Shown here in pieces: positions 23,563-32,048 of a stretch of DNA of 34,426 bases; the first letter of the stretch is position 1; the number at the start of each line of letters is the position of its first letter. The DNA lies in contig NZ_VZCB01000031.1 in the NCBI RefSeq assembly GCF_009494395.1, positions 1 through 34,426 of the forward strand, given 5' to 3'. Made by a program: the position numbers and the translations under genes. The stretch is from Segatella copri. Lineage in GTDB: Bacteria; Bacteroidota; Bacteroidia; Bacteroidales; Bacteroidaceae. The notes below the pieces were generated by a model, which was given only the letters and a program-made list of their open reading frames with translations, was not told where the DNA came from and did not search any database.

Positions 23563-24906
23563 ATGCTTTCAGAAAAACAATATTTAGATTTGTATCAGTC
23601 TTCTTCGAGAATGATCAAGAGGAACAGTGCTGAGGTTCTCAACGCAGTTCGTGATGCTGCATTCGAGGACTTCCGTCGCTTGGGCTTCCCTTCCCGTAAG
23701 GTAGAAAGATACAAATATACCGATATGAGCGCCATCTTCGAGCCTGATTATGGTTTGAATTTGAATCGCTTGGAAATTCCAGTAGATCCATACCAGGCTT
23801 TCCGTTGCGATGTTCCTAATCTGAGTACTTCACTTTACTTCGTAGTGAACGATGCTTTCTATAATAAAGCTCTTCCAAAAGTGGAGTTGCCAGAGGGTGT
23901 TATCGTGGATTCTTTGTGCAAGGTTGCTACAGAAAATCCCGAATTCATCGCAAAATACTATGCTAAGATTGCAAAAACCGATGAAGATGGTATCACTGCA
24001 TTGAACACATTCCTGGCACAGGATGGCTTGCTGATTTATGTTCCAAAGAATGTAAAGGTAGAGCGAACTATTCAGGTCATCAATATTCTCCGTTCGGATG
24101 TAGATTTGATGGTAAACCGCCGTGTTCTCATCGTCATGGAACAGGGTGCTGAGGCTAAGTTCCTCTTCTGCGACCATGCAGCCGATGACAAGAACTTCCT
24201 CGCAACCCAGGTTATCGAGGCATTCGTAGGCGAGAATGCCAGTCTCGACCTCTATTGCCTGGAGGAGACTCATTACAAGAACCGCCGTGTAAGCAACGTG
24301 TATATCGAGCAGCAGGCTAACAGCCGTGTAAACCATAACGTCATCACGCTTCATAATGGTATCACCCGCAACCGTCTTGATCTCGTATTCAAGGGCGAGG
24401 GAGCTGAGTGCTTCTGCAATGGTTGTGTGATTGCCGACAAGAACCAGGTGGTTGATAACAATACGCTCATCGATCATCAGGTGGGTCATTGTACCAGCAA
24501 CGAGCTTTATAAGTATGTACTCGATGGTGAGGCACGTGGTGCTTTTGCCGGTAGGGTATTGGTTCGTTATGGTGCCCAGAAGACTACTTCTCAGGAAACC
24601 AACCAGAACCTCTGTGCTACGAAGACTGCCCGTATGTTCACCCAGCCTATGCTGGAAATCTATGCCGACGATGTGAAATGTGCACACGGTAGTACCGTCG
24701 GTCAGCTCAACGATGCGGCATTGTTCTATATGCAGCAGCGTGGAGTGAGCCGTGAGGAGGCCAAGTTGCTCCTTCAGTTTGCATTTATCAACGAAGTCAT
24801 CGACAAGATGGAGCTGGAGCCATTACGTGATCGTCTGCATCATCTTGTAGAGAAGCGATTCCGTGGTGAACTCAATAAGTGCGAGGGCTGCAAGCTTTGC
24901 AAGTAG
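23563..24906 (+). CDS. sufD: Fe-S cluster assembly protein SufD
   Basis: A 447-residue partner of SufB in the SufBCD complex. The ATG at 23563 is preferred over 23557 because AGGAGG (23551-23556) would abut the earlier ATG but is 6 bases from the later one. The N-terminal helical part (RDAAFEDFRRLGFPSRKVER then YKYTDM) is typical. The beta-helix core includes RVSNVYIEQQANSRVNHNVI, GVVIADKN-type turns, DHQVGHCTSNELYKYVLDGE, VRYGAQKTTSQETNQNL and DDVKCAHGSTVGQLNDAALF, with the conserved C-terminal His/Cys motif KCAHGST. Uncommonly for the E. coli type, it ends in KCEGCKLCK, a CxxCxxC tail. Confidence 0.95.
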   Translation: MLSEKQYLDLYQSSSRMIKRNSAEVLNAVRDAAFEDFRRLGFPSRKVERYKYTDMSAIFEPDYGLNLNRLEIPVDPYQAFRCDVPNLSTSLYFVVNDAFYNKALPKVELPEGVIVDSLCKVATENPEFIAKYYAKIAKTDEDGITALNTFLAQDGLLIYVPKNVKVERTIQVINILRSDVDLMVNRRVLIVMEQGAEAKFLFCDHAADDKNFLATQVIEAFVGENASLDLYCLEETHYKNRRVSNVYIEQQANSRVNHNVITLHNGITRNRLDLVFKGEGAECFCNGCVIADKNQVVDNNTLIDHQVGHCTSNELYKYVLDGEARGAFAGRVLVRYGAQKTTSQETNQNLCATKTARMFTQPMLEIYADDVKCAHGSTVGQLNDAALFYMQQRGVSREEAKLLLQFAFINEVIDKMELEPLRDRLHHLVEKRFRGELNKCEGCKLCK

Positions 24907-24942
24907 ATAATATCCTTTTAAAGGAGTTAAGTTCTTAAAAAT

Positions 24943-26157
24943 ATGTATGATATCAATCAAGTAAGAGCAGATTTCCCGATTTTATCGAGAAAGGTCTATG
25001 ATAAGCCATTGGTGTATCTGGATAATGCGGCAACCACGCAGAAGCCATTGTGCGTGCTCGATGCCATGCGCGACGAATATCTCAATGTAAATGCCAATGT
25101 GCATCGTGGTGTTCACTATCTCTCTCAGCAGGCTACCGACCTTCATGAGGCAGCCCGCGAAACCGTGCGCAAGTTTATCAATGCGCCTAAGGTTGAGGAA
25201 GTCATCTTTACCCGCGGTACTACCGAGAGTCTGAATCTCGTGGTTTCATCGTTTTGTGATGCCTTTATGAGCGAGGGCGATGAGGTGATTATCTCTACCA
25301 TGGAGCATCACTCCAATATCGTGCCTTGGCAGTTGCAGGCAGCTAAGAAGGGAATCGCCATCCGTGTAATCCCTATCAACGATAAAGGTGAAATTAACCT
25401 CGATGAATTCGCCAATTTATTTACCGAACGCACCAAAATCGTGAGCATAGCCCAGGTGAGCAACGTGCTCGGTACGGTGAATCCGGTTAAAAAGATGATT
25501 AAGATTGCCCATGAGCACGATGTGCCTGTCATGGTGGATGGCGCTCAGAGTACTCCTCATTTTGCTGTGGATGTACAGGATATGGATTGCGATTTCTTCG
25601 CTTTCAGCGGACATAAGATTTATGGTCCTACCGGTATCGGTGTGCTTTACGGCAAGGAAGAATGGCTCGACAAGTTGCCTCCTTATCAGGGAGGTGGTGA
25701 AATGATCGAGAGTGTGAGTTTCGAGAAGACTACTTTCGAGAAGTTGCCTTTCAAGTTCGAGGCTGGTACTCCTGACTATGTAGCTACCCATGGTTTGGCA
25801 AAGGCCATCGATTATGTCTCTGCACTTGGCATGGATAATATCGCCAAGCATGAGCAGGAACTCACCCGTTACTGCATGGAGCAGATGCGAACCATCGATG
25901 GAATCAGACTTTTTGGTGAGCAGGAGGGCAAGGATGCCGTTGTCAGCTTCTTGGTTGGTGATATTCATCACATGGACATGGGAACATTGCTCGACCGTCT
26001 GGGCATTGCTGTCCGTACCGGTCATCATTGTGCTCAGCCTTTAATGGACCGTTATGGTATTCTCGGCACCGTTCGTGCCAGCTTTGCCTTGTACAATACC
26101 AAGGAGGAGGTTGATGCGCTTGTAGCAGGCGTAAAACGCGTTTCTCAGATGTTCTAA
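24943..26157 (+). CDS. sufS: Cysteine desulfurase SufS
   Basis: A 404-residue PLP enzyme (class V aminotransferase fold, SufS/CsdA type) that takes sulfur from cysteine and hands it to the SUF scaffold. The N terminus has the typical VRADFPILSRKVYDKPLVYL and DNAATTQKP motifs. The PLP lysine is K225 in FSGHKIYGPTGIGVLYGK, with MVDGAQSTPHF before it. The active-site cysteine is C363 in VRTGHHCAQPLMDRYG. The last suf gene in the window is followed by a terminator-like hairpin; no SufE or SufU gene lies nearby, so the sulfur-acceptor partner must be elsewhere. Confidence 0.96.
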   Translation: MYDINQVRADFPILSRKVYDKPLVYLDNAATTQKPLCVLDAMRDEYLNVNANVHRGVHYLSQQATDLHEAARETVRKFINAPKVEEVIFTRGTTESLNLVVSSFCDAFMSEGDEVIISTMEHHSNIVPWQLQAAKKGIAIRVIPINDKGEINLDEFANLFTERTKIVSIAQVSNVLGTVNPVKKMIKIAHEHDVPVMVDGAQSTPHFAVDVQDMDCDFFAFSGHKIYGPTGIGVLYGKEEWLDKLPPYQGGGEMIESVSFEKTTFEKLPFKFEAGTPDYVATHGLAKAIDYVSALGMDNIAKHEQELTRYCMEQMRTIDGIRLFGEQEGKDAVVSFLVGDIHHMDMGTLLDRLGIAVRTGHHCAQPLMDRYGILGTVRASFALYNTKEEVDALVAGVKRVSQMF

Positions 26158-26171
26158 AAGCTTTTATATAT

Positions 26172-26217
26172 AATGATTCCCCATTTCTATGATGGAATTG
26201 GGGAATTATTGTTTTTT
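26172..26217 (+). terminator. Terminator of the suf operon
   Basis: AATGATTCCCCATTTC (26172-26187) pairs imperfectly with GAATTGGGGAATTATT (26195-26210), followed by GTTTTTT. It lies 15 bases after the sufS stop codon. Confidence 0.75.
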
Positions 26218-26249
26218 ATATTAACATAAAACAACCTAAAAACAAACAA

Positions 26250-28340
26250 ATGAAAAGAATATTTTTAAGTGCTTTTCTGTTGGTCTCCTTGAGCCTTTCT
26301 GCTCAGAATATAGATAGAAAGCAGGTAGTAGAGAGGAATAATCCTCCTGTAGTGACGATGGATTCGTTGAATTCTCTGTCTGTGGGTAATGGTGGCTTTG
26401 CCATGACTGTCGATGGAACCGGCCTTCAGTCTTTCCCTAAGTCTTATTCCAAGGGCGTTCCTTTGGGTACGATGAGCGATTGGGGCTGGCATTCATTTGC
26501 CAATCCTGAGAATTATAAACCAGAAGAAAGTTGGCATTATTATGACTATGGAAGAGGAAGAAAGGAGCCATACGCTACCCAGATTAAGGAAGATAAGAGA
26601 AAGAAGGCAGCAGGAGATTGGTATCGTGTCAATCCTCATCGTCTGCATTTGGGTACATTGGGACTTTCTCTGGGGTCTGATCCTAAGAATATACAGCAGG
26701 TTAACCAAATTTTGGACATGTGGGATGGAATGATTAAGAGCAGCTTTATTTATCATGGTCGTGCTTATCATGTGGAGACCACTTGTCATCCTGAGCTGGA
26801 TATGATTGCTACTCACGTCCAGTCTAAAGGTTCTATTGCATTTGATATCCGTTTTGCTTATCCTACAGGCGGTCATTGTGATGATGCTTGCGATTGGAAT
26901 AAAGATCATCTTCATTCCACAATGCTTGTTTCACAGGATAAGAATTCTGCCGTATTGAAACGAACTATCGATGAAACCGTCTATTTCGTGATGTTAAGAT
27001 GGCAGGGTACAGCTAAACTCAAGCAGAAAGGCAAGAACTTCTATCAGCTGCAGTCAAAGTCTGCTGACTTGAAGCTGACCTGTGAATATGCAGAACAGGT
27101 TTCTTCTGTGAGCAAGACCTTTGCTGAGGTTGCGGATGCAGCCAAGGTTTATTGGAATCGCTATTGGCAGAAAGGAGCGATGGTAGATTTCGGACAGTGT
27201 AAGGATCCTCGTGCTCAGGAGATGGAGCGCCGTGTAGTGTTGAGTCAATATCTGCTGGCTATTCAGGATGCAGGTGAAACTCCTCCACAGGAAACCGGTC
27301 TTACCTATAATTCCTGGTTTGGCAAGTTCCATTTGGAGATGATTCTCTGGCATCAGGCACAATTTGCCTTGTGGGGACATCCTGAATTGTTGGAGCGTTC
27401 TTTATCCTGGTATTTCAAGGCAGAGCCGAATGCCCGCAAGATTGCCCAGCGACAGGGATTCAAGGGAGTAAGATGGATGAAGATGACTGATCCTGGTGCT
27501 GGTGAGGCTCCATCAAGTGTAGGAAGTTTCTTGATTTGGCAACAGCCACACCTCATTTATTTGGCAGAATTGCTTTATCGTGCCAATCCTTCGCCTGCCA
27601 TCTTGCAGAAATATGCGAAACTGGTCGATGAAACAGCTGAATTTATGGGCGACTTTGCAGAATATGATAAGGAGAAAGACCGTTATATTCTTCGCGGTTG
27701 TATTGCTGCCCAGGAAACTTTACCTGCCGCTACAACCGTTAATCCTCCTTTCGAACTCAGTCAGTGGCATTGTGCCTTGAAGATTGCGCAGGAATGGCGT
27801 GAACGACTGGGTAAGGCTCGTGATGTTCATTGGGACGATATCATTGCCAAGATCTCTCCTCTTGCATCTAAAGACAGTTTATACCTTGCTGCAGAGACCG
27901 AGCCTGATACCTATACTAAGGTTCGTATGTTCAGTGATCATCCAGCCGTGATGGGTGCCATCGGTCTGTTCCCATATAATAGTAGAATGATTGATTTTGC
28001 CAAGATGAAGAAGACCGAGCAATGGATTTGGAAGAACTGGAAATGGAATACTTCCTGGGGCTGGGATTATCCGATGATGGCAATGGGAGCTGCCCGTATG
28101 GGAGAGCCGGAGAATGCAGTAGGAGCTTTGATGATGAATCAGCAGAAGAATACGTATCTGGTAAGCGGTCATAACTATCAGGATGCCCGTTTGCGCCTTT
28201 ATCTTCCTGGCAATGGCGGTTTGTTGATGGCTGTAGCCATGATGTGTGCCGGCTGGGACGGTAGTATTCATCCAAATCCGGGATTCCCGCAGGATGGCAA
28301 TTGGAATGTGAAATGGGAAGGCTTGAAGCCTTTGCTTTAA
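26250..28340 (+). CDS. Secreted six-hairpin-type glycosidase candidate (GH65-like)
   Basis: A 696-residue exported protein with a signal peptide (MKRIFLSAFLLVSLSLSAQN). Features recall the (alpha/alpha)6-barrel glycosidases around GH65 and GH95: an N-terminal beta-rich domain with LSVGNGGFAMTVDGTGLQSF, followed by a catalytic-barrel-like part with NSWFGKFHLEMILWHQAQFA, LWGHPELLERSLSWYF, KMTDPGAGEAPSS, FLIWQQPHLIYLAELLY and WNTSWGWDYPMMAMGA. The KFHLEM...WH segment resembles the GH65 region holding a general-acid glutamate. I do not recognise the exact family and cannot name a substrate. The gene has no SusC/SusD neighbours; it lies between the suf operon and rnhB, with a GH28 pectinase nearby. 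A role in plant or host glycan breakdown is inference. Confidence 0.65.
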   Translation: MKRIFLSAFLLVSLSLSAQNIDRKQVVERNNPPVVTMDSLNSLSVGNGGFAMTVDGTGLQSFPKSYSKGVPLGTMSDWGWHSFANPENYKPEESWHYYDYGRGRKEPYATQIKEDKRKKAAGDWYRVNPHRLHLGTLGLSLGSDPKNIQQVNQILDMWDGMIKSSFIYHGRAYHVETTCHPELDMIATHVQSKGSIAFDIRFAYPTGGHCDDACDWNKDHLHSTMLVSQDKNSAVLKRTIDETVYFVMLRWQGTAKLKQKGKNFYQLQSKSADLKLTCEYAEQVSSVSKTFAEVADAAKVYWNRYWQKGAMVDFGQCKDPRAQEMERRVVLSQYLLAIQDAGETPPQETGLTYNSWFGKFHLEMILWHQAQFALWGHPELLERSLSWYFKAEPNARKIAQRQGFKGVRWMKMTDPGAGEAPSSVGSFLIWQQPHLIYLAELLYRANPSPAILQKYAKLVDETAEFMGDFAEYDKEKDRYILRGCIAAQETLPAATTVNPPFELSQWHCALKIAQEWRERLGKARDVHWDDIIAKISPLASKDSLYLAAETEPDTYTKVRMFSDHPAVMGAIGLFPYNSRMIDFAKMKKTEQWIWKNWKWNTSWGWDYPMMAMGAARMGEPENAVGALMMNQQKNTYLVSGHNYQDARLRLYLPGNGGLLMAVAMMCAGWDGSIHPNPGFPQDGNWNVKWEGLKPLL

Positions 28341-28370
28341 TAATAAGATGTATCATCAAGAATCAAGAAT

Positions 28371-28979
28371 ATGTTAGAAAGTCATTATTATAAGGATATG
28401 ATAGAGGCTGGCTGCGATGAGGCTGGCCGTGGATGCTTGGCAGGCAGCGTATATGCTGCCGCCGTCATCCTCCCACCCAATTATCAGAATGCCGATTTAA
28501 ACGACAGTAAGAAGCTTACTGACAAGAAGCGCAAGGCGCTCCGCGAGCAGATAGAAAGAGATGCCGTAGCTTGGGCTGTGGGCATTGTTACTCCCGAAGA
28601 AATCGACAAAATCAATATTCTCAATGCCAGTTTTCTGGCGATGCACCGTGCTTTGGACCAGTTGAAAGTTCGTCCGGAGGCGGTTATCGTGGATGGTAAT
28701 CGTTTTAAGCCATATAAGGATTTGCCTTATACAACCATCGTAAAGGGAGACGGTAAGTATCTGGCGATTGCTGCGGCAAGCATCCTTGCCAAGACCTATC
28801 GTGATGATTACATGGATGCGCTGGCAGAAGAATATCCGCAGTACGACTGGAAATGCAACAAGGGTTATCCTACCAAGAAACATCGTGCTGCCATCAGGGA
28901 ATATGGAGTCACTCCATATCATCGCATGAGTTACAATCTTTTAGGTACTGGCGAATTGAGTATAGATTTCAAGGATTAG
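28371..28979 (+). CDS. rnhB: Ribonuclease HII
   Basis: A 202-residue endonuclease that cuts the RNA strand of RNA-DNA hybrids and nicks at single ribonucleotides in DNA. The catalytic DEAGRG motif is present near the N terminus (EAGCDEAGRGCLAGSVYAAA), with NDSKKLTDKKRKALREQIER, AVIVDGNRFKPY and the later acidic and GYPTKKHRAAIREYG motifs (KHRxAI-xxxG and YHRMSYN). The start at 28371 leaves a normal N-terminal length. It follows the glycosidase gene by 30 bases and is probably co-transcribed, ending before a strong bidirectional terminator. Confidence 0.95.
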   Translation: MLESHYYKDMIEAGCDEAGRGCLAGSVYAAAVILPPNYQNADLNDSKKLTDKKRKALREQIERDAVAWAVGIVTPEEIDKINILNASFLAMHRALDQLKVRPEAVIVDGNRFKPYKDLPYTTIVKGDGKYLAIAAASILAKTYRDDYMDALAEEYPQYDWKCNKGYPTKKHRAAIREYGVTPYHRMSYNLLGTGELSIDFKD

Positions 28980-29034
28980 AGGCTACAGATTTGGTCCTTT
29001 AAAACAAAGTCTGTTTTTTCTGTCGATTATTATA

Positions 29035-29087
29035 AACGAAAAGGAGGTAAATGCCGTCGATTGGTATTTACCTCCTTTTCGTTTTTT
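29035..29087. terminator. Bidirectional terminator between rnhB and the pectinase
   Basis: AACGAAAAGGAGGTAAAT (29035-29052) and ATTTACCTCCTTTTCGTT (29066-29083) are perfect 18-base complements. The plus strand continues TTTTTT after the stem; on the minus strand the stem is followed by TATAATAAT. It serves rnhB clearly and may also stop the convergent GH28 transcript. Confidence 0.85.
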
Positions 29088-29136
29088 CAGACAGATACGG
29101 AGAATGTCTAATCTGTCTTTTACCATCAAGACGATA

Positions 29137-30711
29137 TTAGAAGTCAAGAGTAATACCCTTTTCGTCAATCTTCTTGTATGTCTTGTCGTTGACAATCACA
29201 TTCTTTGAGTTTTTGGCATCGAAGGTGTGATTTTTTGCACTTACCTTGATGTTTTCGAGCTTCACGCCATCGGTACGGTTGATGACAATACCATACTCTG
29301 CATTGTTTACCTCCATATCCTTGATGTGGATATTGCTTACCGGCATCTCTGGAAGGCCATTGAAGTAAGCAGCACGACGGGCTGTACGGCAGATGACATG
29401 GTTGATGTCGATATTGCGGAAGCAAGGAGTTGTCTCATCTACCTTGAACTTCTGTACCTTCTGGCTCTTAGCCTCATCGCCATCGTTGAGAACTTCTACG
29501 GCAGACTTGCCGCCGTAATAGAGATCGAAGGTGATGACATCGGTCTGGATATCAAACATTGACATGTTGTCGATGTAGATATTCTCTACTACGCCACCAC
29601 GGCCACGGGTACTCTTGAAACGGAGACCTACATCGGTGCCGAGGAACTGGCAGTCGCTCACCTTGATGTTCTTCACACCACCGCTCATCTCGCTACCTAC
29701 AACGAAACCGCCATGACCCTTGAATACGGTACAGCCGTTTACGATGACATTCTCGCAAGGAATGCCGCGCTTTCTTCCGTCAGCATCCTTACCGCTCTTG
29801 ATGCAGATACCGTCATCGCCTACGTCGAAAGTAGAATTGACGATAAGTGCATTCTTGCAGCTCTCCAGGTCGAGACCATCACCGTTCTGAGCGTAAGAAG
29901 GGTTGCGGACCAATACATCTTCAATAAGAACGTTCTCGCACATCAGCGGATGAATGTTCCATGCTGGTGAATTCTGGAAGATAACACCATTGAGCCAGAC
30001 GTTCTTGCAGCTAACGAGGCTGATCATTACAGGACGGAGGAAACGCTTGATCTCGTTCCACTCTTCTTCAGAAGCAGGAGTCTTTGGCACATTCATGTTG
30101 GCGCTGTTGTCTGCCTTCAATGCACCCTCAGTTGGGAACCAGTAGTCTGCTCTCTTGAATGCACCGCCACGTGAAGTGATCTGCTTCCACTGAGCTTCGG
30201 TAACCTTCTGCTTCTTCAAAGGACGCCAGTATTCTCCGTTTCCGTCGATGCATCCCTGACCAGTAATTGCCACGTTGGTAAGATTATGACCAGAGATAGG
30301 TGACTGGCAGCGGCGTGTATCCAAACCCTCGAATGATGTATCTACAAAAGGGTAGAGGGCATCGTCTGGTGAGAAAAGGATGACAGCACCTTTTTCGAGA
30401 TGCAGGTTGATATTGCTCTTCAAAACGATAGGACCTGTGAACCATACGCCTTGTGGCACAACGAGTTTACCGCCACCTTTCTGGGTGAGTGACTCAATAG
30501 CCTTGGCAAAGGCTGTGGTACAGAGAGAAGAACCGTCGCCAATAGCACCAAAATCCTTGAGGTTTACCTCATTGGCGGGGAACTGTGGACGGGTCACCTT
30601 TTCCATCTGGAATGGCAGATTCTCATATAGAGCATCATACTTCTTGATGTCGGTTGCCTGGGCACTGAGTGCCAGCAAGCAAGCACAAACCATGCTAAAA
30701 ATTTTCTTCAT
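29137..30711 (-). CDS. Secreted GH28 polygalacturonase-type enzyme
   Basis: A 524-residue exported glycosidase of family GH28 that cleaves pectic galacturonan or rhamnogalacturonan. The start at 30711 gives a signal peptide (MKKIFSMVCACLLALSAQAT); the 12-residue extension is not needed. The right-handed beta-helix begins with VNLKDFGAIGDGSSLCTTAF and GGGKLVVPQGVWFTGPIVLK. Catalytic motifs in order: QNGDGLDLESC (about 275-285, the NTDG-equivalent Asp), VGDDGICIKSG (Asp299/Asp300), KGHGGFVVGSE (His about 333) and LRFKSTRGRGG (RIK equivalent). The substrate choice within GH28 cannot be read from these motifs. A full-consensus promoter lies upstream. It is not in an obvious SusCD locus. Confidence 0.93.
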   Translation of the reverse strand: MKKIFSMVCACLLALSAQATDIKKYDALYENLPFQMEKVTRPQFPANEVNLKDFGAIGDGSSLCTTAFAKAIESLTQKGGGKLVVPQGVWFTGPIVLKSNINLHLEKGAVILFSPDDALYPFVDTSFEGLDTRRCQSPISGHNLTNVAITGQGCIDGNGEYWRPLKKQKVTEAQWKQITSRGGAFKRADYWFPTEGALKADNSANMNVPKTPASEEEWNEIKRFLRPVMISLVSCKNVWLNGVIFQNSPAWNIHPLMCENVLIEDVLVRNPSYAQNGDGLDLESCKNALIVNSTFDVGDDGICIKSGKDADGRKRGIPCENVIVNGCTVFKGHGGFVVGSEMSGGVKNIKVSDCQFLGTDVGLRFKSTRGRGGVVENIYIDNMSMFDIQTDVITFDLYYGGKSAVEVLNDGDEAKSQKVQKFKVDETTPCFRNIDINHVICRTARRAAYFNGLPEMPVSNIHIKDMEVNNAEYGIVINRTDGVKLENIKVSAKNHTFDAKNSKNVIVNDKTYKKIDEKGITLDF

Positions 30712-30763
30712 GACTGTAATTATGTTTTTGTTTGTTTTATAAATCATTGTTAGCTTCCGTCTG

Positions 30764-30795
30764 CAAATTTATGAATAATATCTGATTTCACCAAA
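30764..30795 (-). promoter_or_regulatory. Promoter of the GH28 gene
   Basis: On the minus strand TTTG (30795-30792), 20 bases, then TAAATTTG (30771-30764). The leader would be about 47 bases to the 30711 ATG. Confidence 0.78.
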
Positions 30796-30836
30796 CGAAA
30801 GTATCAGATTATGCCTATAAAACATCGCAAACGTTT

Positions 30837-31823
30837 TCAGTCTTTTTCTAGCAAATACTTGTAGTTGTATATTTGCATGAATGGATGTAATATTGCTCGA
30901 AGGATGGCTATCGGGTCTTTTTCGTAGGTGTAAAACAAGATATGCCTATATTTTACATACATTTTGATGAGTCCTAATAATGCTGTTATGCTGGTTTTAC
31001 TTTCGTAGTCCATCAACTTTATGGCATCCTTATATATTTTTTCTTCAGACGGGATTGTTTTTAGAAAACCTGCTCTTACCGCAAAATGTTTAGCCATTAA
31101 CGGTTTTATTTTGTGATAATAGCGAATACCAAATCCTATCATGGATAAAGCATTGTTGGCAGAACGTATTCTCTTCTTGTCGTATGCAGAGTAAGAGGCA
31201 GCTCCTTGATAACGTCGCTGTTTCACGACAATCTTATCTATGAGGATGATTCTGTTAAGTGCAGCTGCCGTCTGACCAAGAATGACATCATACCATGTAT
31301 GTGTATAGATAGGACATGATTCTAGATTCTTTGGTAAAAAGGTTAATAATTCTTTTCTAAAGAGTGTGCAGTGTCCAGGCATAGATGCATACATCATCCT
31401 TATGATATTACAGTTGGGTTTTCGGCTGTCGTAATGGATGGAAATGTTTTTGTCTTCTTTGCAGTAAAAGGGGACTGAACGACCTACGCACATGAGGTTG
31501 TCACCGATGCTTTCCGACATGATTTCTAATTTGTTGGATTCCCAAATATCATCTTGGTCGCTGATGGCAATCAAGTCGCCTGTAGCCCGTTTGATGGCAC
31601 TGAAGAAATTATTATTGATACCTCTTTCTTTAGGATTCTTATATACCTTAATATATGGGTATCTTTCTGCATATTCCAGTAGGATGTTCCAAGTCTCATC
31701 CGAGGAACCGTCGTCTTGTGCAATAACTTCGTATGGAGACAGTGATTGAGAAACAATGGAGTCAAGCTGCTCTCCGAGAAACTTGGCTCCATTATAAGTA
31801 CAGATTACGATAGAGATTTTCAT
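30837..31823 (-). CDS. Family 2 glycosyltransferase
   Basis: A 328-residue GT-A fold glycosyltransferase (GT2), probably acting at the cytoplasmic side of the membrane in capsule, O-antigen or other surface glycan synthesis. The nucleotide-sugar-binding start is MKISIVICTYNGAKFLGEQL, followed by VIAQDDGSSDETW and the DXD-like ISDQDDIWES. PGHCTLFRKEL and YTHTWYDVILGQTAAALN mark the acceptor side, close to rhamnosyltransferase-type GT2 proteins. No transmembrane helix is strong. The gene stands alone, with no other surface-glycan genes in the window, and is more AT-rich than the housekeeping genes. Directly upstream is a perfect 20-base inverted repeat. Sugar and acceptor are unknown. Confidence 0.9.
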   Translation of the reverse strand: MKISIVICTYNGAKFLGEQLDSIVSQSLSPYEVIAQDDGSSDETWNILLEYAERYPYIKVYKNPKERGINNNFFSAIKRATGDLIAISDQDDIWESNKLEIMSESIGDNLMCVGRSVPFYCKEDKNISIHYDSRKPNCNIIRMMYASMPGHCTLFRKELLTFLPKNLESCPIYTHTWYDVILGQTAAALNRIILIDKIVVKQRRYQGAASYSAYDKKRIRSANNALSMIGFGIRYYHKIKPLMAKHFAVRAGFLKTIPSEEKIYKDAIKLMDYESKTSITALLGLIKMYVKYRHILFYTYEKDPIAILRAILHPFMQIYNYKYLLEKD

Positions 31824-31824
31824 A

Positions 31825-31876
31825 TTTCAATATTTTTTTGCAAAATTACTGCCATGTTTGCAAAAAAATATTGAAA
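31825..31876. promoter_or_regulatory. Perfect 20-base inverted repeat upstream of the glycosyltransferase
   Basis: The arms 31825-31844 and 31857-31876 are exact reverse complements (TTTCAATA...GCAAA and its mirror) around a 12-base spacer. The near arm ends 2 bases from the start codon. A -7-like TAATTTTG on the minus strand (31848-31841) overlaps the near arm. It could be a large operator, an untranslated hairpin that covers the start codon, or a miniature mobile repeat. Confidence 0.6.
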
Positions 31877-32048
31877 CTTCAAAACTATAAGTTCAATGAT
31901 TTTTCATTGGAAAAGGATTGAAACCGCAGTTTTTGCCGAATTCATCGGGAAAAGCACCTTGTTTTCTCTCGTTTTGTAGCATTTGCTAATGTATGTCTTG
32001 TTGTAATAAAAGCAGATTTTATTCGTTTTAGTTTAAAAATATGATTTT

